Assembly: GCA_022793875.1 (NCBI GenBank)
Contig: JAAWDR010000014.1
Span: 1 to 32,775 of the forward strand
DNA: 32,775 nucleotides
Direction of reading: 5' to 3'
DNA from: Clostridia bacterium
GTDB lineage: Bacteria > Bacillota > Clostridia > TANB77 > CAG-508
Shown here: positions 28,006 to 32,775 of the stretch, piece by piece
Numbering within the stretch: the first letter of the stretch is position 1
Layout: every line of letters begins with the position of its first letter
Notes under the pieces: generated by a model
Database searches by the model: none
What the model was told of the DNA's origin: nothing
The model's input: only the letters and a program-made list of their open reading frames with translations
Position numbers and translations under genes: made by a program

Positions 28006-29124
28006 ATGAAAATAGTTTGTTATAAAGACAAAATATTAAAAGCTATTAATTCCGTAGTGAAAGGTGTAGCTTCAAAAACAACAATGCCTATATTAGAAGG
28101 TATATTAATACAAACAAATGATAATGAAATAAAATTAACAACATATGACCTAGAAATTGGTATTGAATATATAATGGAATGTGAAGTTAAAGAACAAGGA
28201 AGTACAGTAGTAAATGCAATAATGTTTAGTGAAATAATAAGAAAATTACCAGATACAGAAATATATATTTCTATAAATGACAAAAACCTATTAGAAATAG
28301 AATGTGAAGGTTCATTATACAAATTAGCAACTATGAATCCAGAAGAATTTCCAGAACTTCCAAAAATAGAAATTGAAAATTCAATAGAATTAGAACAAAA
28401 TACATTAAAAAATATGATTAGAAAAACAATATTTGCAGTAAGTACAGAAGAAAATAGACCAATATTTACAGGATGCTTATTTGAAATACAAAAAAATAAA
28501 TTAAGTATAGTAGCAGTTGATGGATTTAGATTAGCATTAAGAAGTATCTATCTAAATAAACAAACAAATGACTTTAGTGCTGTAATACCAGGAAAAACAC
28601 TAAATGAAGTAAATAAAATTTTAGCAGATTCATTTGATATAATAAAAATAGGAGTATCTAAAAATCAAGCATTATTTGAAATGGATAATTGTAAAATAGT
28701 AACAAGAGTATTAGATGGCGAATTTTTAAATTATAAAAATGTAATTCCTGAAAATTGGGAAACAAGAGTAAAAGCAAATAGAAGTAATTTACAAAACTGT
28801 TTTGAAAGAATTAGTTTGATATCAGCATCATCAGTAGAAAAAGAGAAAAAATATCCTGTAAAAGTTAATGTAGATATAGGAAAAGTAGTAATATCATGTA
28901 CAAACCAAACTGGAGATGCAAAAGAAGAATTATATGTTTCGACTGAAGGAAAGAATTTAGAAGCTGGATTTAATCCAAAATATTTTCTAGATAGCTTAAA
29001 ATCAATAGAAGATGAGGATATATATCTTGAATTTGGTACAAGTATTTCACCATGTTTAATAAAATCAGTTGAAAGTAAAGACTATGTTTATATGATTTTA
29101 CCTATTAGACTTAAAGAAGAATAA
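28006..29124 (+). CDS. dnaN: DNA polymerase III beta clamp
   Basis: A 372-residue sliding clamp, the usual three-domain length. It starts MKIVCYKDKILKAINSVVKG, contains TTMPILEGILIQ near residues 23-34, VDGFRLALR near 169-177 and ends in YMILPIRL, the conserved C-terminal clamp strand. RBS AGGGAGGA precedes the ATG. It is normally followed by yaaA and recF; here a 900-base non-coding gap follows and no yaaA is present. Confidence 0.98.
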   Translation: MKIVCYKDKILKAINSVVKGVASKTTMPILEGILIQTNDNEIKLTTYDLEIGIEYIMECEVKEQGSTVVNAIMFSEIIRKLPDTEIYISINDKNLLEIECEGSLYKLATMNPEEFPELPKIEIENSIELEQNTLKNMIRKTIFAVSTEENRPIFTGCLFEIQKNKLSIVAVDGFRLALRSIYLNKQTNDFSAVIPGKTLNEVNKILADSFDIIKIGVSKNQALFEMDNCKIVTRVLDGEFLNYKNVIPENWETRVKANRSNLQNCFERISLISASSVEKEKKYPVKVNVDIGKVVISCTNQTGDAKEELYVSTEGKNLEAGFNPKYFLDSLKSIEDEDIYLEFGTSISPCLIKSVESKDYVYMILPIRLKEE

Positions 29125-29150
29125 AAAATATTTAAATAAATAATTAGTAT

Positions 29151-29246
29151 AATAATCGTTGTTAGATTAATATTTCTTGTCAAAAACATATCTGGGGTCT
29201 ACCTATTGGTCTTTGACTTCAAAATAATAATCTAACAACGATTTAT
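29151..29246. repeat. Long hairpin with GC-richer loop behind dnaN
   Basis: AATCGTTGTTAGATTA (29154-29169) and its exact reverse complement (29228-29243) form a 16-bp stem, continued by TATTT/AAATA (29171-29175, 29222-29226) and GTCAAA/TTTGAC (29179-29184, 29212-29217). The loop near 29190-29211 is far richer in G and C than the surrounding DNA. It may be a dnaN terminator-associated structure, a structured RNA or a palindromic repeat; there is no U-tract directly behind it. Confidence 0.75.
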
Positions 29247-29279
29247 AAATATAAAATTATTTTATTAATATAATTAAAA

Positions 29280-29316
29280 CTATTATCCACAATTTATTAA
29301 TTAAATGTGGATAATA
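29280..29316. promoter_or_regulatory. Pair of inverted exact DnaA boxes behind dnaN
   Basis: TTATCCACA (29283-29291) and TGTGGATAA (29306-29314) are exact consensus boxes facing each other within an almost perfect inverted repeat. They extend the DnaA-box territory beyond dnaN. A third exact box lies at 29943-29951 and a near match at 29569. Confidence 0.7.
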
Positions 29317-29354
29317 GATTAAAATTTCAATATAACAATATACATTATACAAAT

Positions 29355-29970
29355 CAATAATAGAAAAAATTAGATAAAAAAAGAAAAAAATATGTAAAAA
29401 ATAGAAAACAACGAATTAAAATCAAAAATAAGACAATTTTAAATTTTATAAATATAATTTAATTATAAAAAATAAAATAAATTAAAAACGAAAATAACAA
29501 ATAATAACAAATAAAATAGAAAAAAATAGTAAAAAAAAGAATAAATTAGAAAAAGAGAGTTTATAAATTGTGGAAAAAGGATTATAAAAAGTAATAAATA
29601 AAATAAAACATTTATAAATATACTAAATATTTTATTTTAAAAACTAAAAAAATTAAAATTTAAATATATCAATAAATTAAAGACAATACAATAATAGAAA
29701 AAAATAGAATAAATTAGAAAAAAATACATAAAAATAGAAAATAATAAAAAAATGAAATAAACTAAAAAATAAAATTAAAAATTTTAACGAATAAAAATCA
29801 AAAATAAGGCAATTTAAAATTTAATAAATATAATTTAATTATAAAAAATAAATTAAATTAAAAACGAAAATGATAAAAATAAGAATAAAATAGAAAAAAA
29901 TAGTAAAAAAAAGAATAAAATAGAAAAAAATAGTTAATAAATTGTGGATAATTAATTATAAAATTAAATA
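29355..29970 (+). repeat. Diverged direct duplication in dnaN-recF gap
   Basis: Two related AT-rich segments, about 29355-29590 and 29689-29970, share the order CAATAATAG, ATCAAAAATAAG, ATATAATTTAATTATAA, AATTAAAAACGAAAAT, AAAATAGAAAAAAATAG and end in AAATTGTGG, a full DnaA box in the second copy and a one-mismatch box in the first. The strand is strongly A-rich and almost free of C. I see no gene in this 900-base gap (29125-30024). Confidence 0.65.
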
Positions 29971-30024
29971 TTAAAAGAAAATAAAACAAAAAACTAAATA
30001 ATTAATAAAAAATTGGAGAGAAAA

Positions 30025-31093
30025 ATGTGGATAAAAAATATAAAAATAAAAAATTTTAGGAATTATAATAAAGAAGAAATTAATTTAGAAAAAAATATAA
30101 ATATTTTTTATGGAGAAAATGCACAAGGAAAAACAAATATAATAGAAGCAATTTTTTTATGCAGTTTAGGAAAATCATTTAGAGCTAAAAAAGATTCTGA
30201 AATGATAAAATTAAATGAAGAAAATTCTATAGTAGAAATAGAATTTGAAAAATCAGATAGAGACGGAAAAATAAAAATAGATTTAGGAAATAAAAAAGAA
30301 ATATATTTAAATGGAATAAAAATAAAGAAATTGAGTGAGTTATTAGGAAACTTAAATATTGTAATTTTTACTCCAGATGATATAAATATTTTAAAAGGAC
30401 GGACCTCAAAACAGAAGAAGATTTTTAGATATAATGATAAGTCAATTAAGACCAAACTATATGCATATTTTAAACTTATATTTAAAAACAATAGAACAAA
30501 GGAATAAATATTTGAGACAAATAAAAGAAGAAAATAAAGACGAGAAATTATTAGAAATATGGGATGAAAAATTAGCAGAATATGCAATTAAAATTTATGA
30601 ATATAGAGAAGAATTTATAAATAAAATAATAGAAAAAATTAAAATAATTCATAATAATATAACTAATGAAAAAGAAGAAATAGAATTAGATTATATATCA
30701 GAATGTAAAAATAAAAATGAATATTTAGAATTATTAAAACAAAGAAGAAAATTAGATATTATAAAAGGATTTACAACAAAGGGTGTACATAGAGATGATT
30801 TTATGATATATATAAATAAGAAAGAAATAAATATCTATGGATCACAAGGACAAAACAGAACAGCAATGCTTTCTTTGAAATTAGCAGAACTTCAAGTTAT
30901 ATATGATGAAATAGGGGAATATCCAATTTTATTATTAGATGATTTTATGTCAGAATTAGATAAAACAAGAAGAAGAAATTTTCTAGAAAATATTAGGGAT
31001 ACACAAGTAATAATAACAGGAACTGAAAAATTAGATATTGAAAATTTAGATTATTTGGAATATAATGTGTCTAATGGACAAGTTATAAAATAG
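30025..31093 (+). CDS. recF: DNA repair/recombination protein RecF, interrupted at a CGG +1 site
   Basis: An SMC-like ATPase that loads RecA at gaps. The ATG at 30025 has a GGAGAG site and starts [14 protein letters not shown]. Walker [13 protein letters not shown] is near residues 30-41. At codon 126 CGG (30400-30402) is in frame and leads to a stop at 30505. Skipping the C gives GGA (30401-30403) and [14 protein letters not shown], which aligns without gap to Bacillus LVKGSPQVRRRFLD. The second part (230 residues) has the signature [19 protein letters not shown] and Walker [14 protein letters not shown]. The joined length of 355 residues is normal. Both ATP motifs are only united by the shift. 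Confidence 0.92.
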
Positions 31094-31110
31094 AAATAGG
31101 AGGAAGACAA

Positions 31111-32775
31111 ATGGAAAAATATGAGCATAAATATGGTGCTGAACAAATTCAAGTATTAGAAGGATTAGAAGCTGTAAGAAAAAGACCAGGTATGTATATA
31201 GGAAGTACATCAGTAAGAGGACTTCATCATATGGTATATGAAATTGTAGATAATGGTGTTGACGAAGCACTAGCTGGATATTGTACAGAAATAAATGTCT
31301 CAATAGAACCAGGAAATATAATAGCAGTTCAAGATAATGGTAGAGGAATACCAGTAGAAATGCATCCAAAAACAGGAATATCTACTGCAGAAACAGTGTA
31401 TACAGTTTTACATGCAGGAGGAAAATTTGGAGGAGACAGTGGATATAAAGTATCAGGAGGACTTCATGGTGTTGGTGCATCAGTTGTAAATGCATTATCT
31501 ACATGGGTAGAAGTAACTATTGAAAGAGATGGTGGCTTATACCAAATGAGCTTTGAAAAAGGAAAAACTGTAAAACCATTAGAAAAGATTGGGGAATCAA
31601 AGAAAACAGGAACATTAGTAAAATTCTTAGCAGATGATACTATATTTGAGAGTTTAGATTATGAATATGAAGTTTTAGAAAAAAGACTTAGGGAGATAGC
31701 ATTTTTAACAAAAGGATTAAAAATAACAATAGAAGACAAAAGAGATGAAGAAAACATCAAAAAAGCAGAATTTTGTTATGAAGGTGGATTAAATTCATTT
31801 GTTGAATTTTTAAATAAAAGCAAAGAAAAAATACATCCAACACCAATATATATAGAAAAATCAGGAGAAGTTCCAGTAGAAATTGCAATACAATATACAA
31901 CAGCTTATAATGAAAATATATATACATTTGTTAATAACATAAATACAGTAGAAGGTGGAACACATTTAGAAGGATTCAAAAGAGCATTAACAAAAGTATT
32001 CAATGATTATGCGAGAAGCCATAACATCTTAAAAGAAAAAGATACAAACCTACAAGGAGAAGACATAAGAGAAGGAATAACAGCAGTTGTATCAGTAAAA
32101 GTAAAAGAACCACAATTTGAAGGACAAACTAAAACAAAGCTAGGGAATAGTGAAGTTTCAGGTATAGTGCAAAGTATGGTAAATGATGCATTAGCAACAT
32201 TCTTAGAAGAAAATCCAAATATTGCAAAAGCAATATTAGAGAAATGTGTAAGTGCATCTAGAGCTAGAGAAGCCGCAAGAAAAGCTAGAGAATTAGTAAG
32301 AAAGAAAAACTCAATGGAAACATCAACACTACCTGGAAAACTAGCAGATTGTAGTAGTAAAAATCCAGAAGAATGTGAAGTATATATAGTTGAGGGAGAC
32401 TCAGCTGGAGGAAGTGCAAAACAAGGAAGAGATAGAAAATTCCAAGCGATACTACCACTTTGGGGAAAAATGTTAAATGTAGAAAAATCAAGAGCAGATA
32501 AAATATATGGAAATGAAAAACTAAATCCAGTAATATTAGCAGTTGGAGCAGGAATAGGACCAGATTTTGACATCACAAAAATAAGATATGGAAAAGTAAT
32601 AATAATGGCAGATGCCGATGTAGATGGAGCACATATCAGAACATTACTATTAACATTCTTCTTCAGATATATGAGACCACTAATAGAAAATGGAAATGTA
32701 TTTTTAGCACAACCACCATTATATAAATTATCAAAAAAAGGAATGGAAGACAGATATTGTTATACAGATGAAGAT
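31111..32775 (+). CDS. gyrB: DNA gyrase subunit B, 3' end outside window
   Basis: The first 555 residues of the gyrase ATPase subunit; the frame is open to the end of the window. It starts [20 protein letters not shown], has the GHKL motifs [18 protein letters not shown] and [15 protein letters not shown], then the TOPRIM motifs EGDSAGG and DADVDGAHI. The QPPLYK region is present. The [13 protein letters not shown] sequence replaces the PLRGK of many bacteria, a variant known from Clostridia. RBS AGGAGGAA, 17 bases after recF, so recF and gyrB are probably co-transcribed. Confidence 0.98.
   Translation, partial: MEKYEHKYGAEQIQVLEGLEAVRKRPGMYIGSTSVRGLHHMVYEIVDNGVDEALAGYCTEINVSIEPGNIIAVQDNGRGIPVEMHPKTGISTAETVYTVLHAGGKFGGDSGYKVSGGLHGVGASVVNALSTWVEVTIERDGGLYQMSFEKGKTVKPLEKIGESKKTGTLVKFLADDTIFESLDYEYEVLEKRLREIAFLTKGLKITIEDKRDEENIKKAEFCYEGGLNSFVEFLNKSKEKIHPTPIYIEKSGEVPVEIAIQYTTAYNENIYTFVNNINTVEGGTHLEGFKRALTKVFNDYARSHNILKEKDTNLQGEDIREGITAVVSVKVKEPQFEGQTKTKLGNSEVSGIVQSMVNDALATFLEENPNIAKAILEKCVSASRAREAARKARELVRKKNSMETSTLPGKLADCSSKNPEECEVYIVEGDSAGGSAKQGRDRKFQAILPLWGKMLNVEKSRADKIYGNEKLNPVILAVGAGIGPDFDITKIRYGKVIIMADADVDGAHIRTLLLTFFFRYMRPLIENGNVFLAQPPLYKLSKKGMEDRYCYTDED

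Noticed and set aside
29341..30000. CRISPR array in the repetitive AT-rich gap
   Set aside because: The repeats are two long diverged copies with low-complexity sequence, not short identical repeats with unique spacers, and no cas gene is nearby.

Overview
The window is the chromosomal replication-origin region of a very AT-rich, low-GC Gram-positive bacterium, most likely an uncultured member of Clostridia (Bacillota). The evidence is the gene order rpmH-rnpA-yidD-yidC-jag-mnmE-mnmG-rsmG-parA-parB running left from oriC and dnaA-dnaN-recF-gyrB running right, a DUF4446 gene behind parB, AGGAGG-type ribosome binding sites, the PLWGK form of GyrB, and use of TGA as a stop (yidD). The species cannot be named from sequence alone.

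Layout. 1-2507: a two-gene ABC exporter. 2579-13782: a seven-gene operon for a Gram-positive type IV secretion (conjugation-like) channel, made of a PrgI/VirB3-like protein, a TraC-like protein, the VirB4 ATPase, a VirB6-like membrane protein, two membrane-anchored proteins with suspected NTF2/VirB8-like repeats, and a two-domain cell-wall hydrolase. 14043-15398: three small pilin-like (VirB2/TrbC-type) membrane proteins under their own promoter. 15549-15803: two serine tRNAs. 15891-18088: DUF4446, parB, parA. 18617-25923: rsmG, mnmG, mnmE, jag, yidC, yidD, rnpA, rpmH. 25924-28005: a bipartite oriC around dnaA, with DnaA boxes on both sides and a DnaA-trio-like CTA run before dnaN. 28006-32775: dnaN, an unusual 900-base AT-rich gap holding a long hairpin, DnaA boxes and a duplicated segment, then recF and the 5' part of gyrB.

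Main discovery candidate. Three unrelated conserved genes (virB4, mnmE, recF) are each interrupted by an apparent single-base +1 frameshift. All three lie exactly at an in-frame CGG codon, and skipping the C so that GGN (GGA, GGA, GGT) is read restores a gap-free conserved protein. I found no other in-frame CGG anywhere in the coding sequence (roughly nine thousand codons), while CGG out of frame occurs more than a dozen times in coding strands without any disruption. CGA, CGC and CGT are used as ordinary Arg codons. This points to CGG being an unassigned or hungry codon at which the ribosome shifts +1 and decodes the overlapping GGN as glycine, a codon-specific frameshifting system, rather than to three independent pseudogenes or random sequencing errors.
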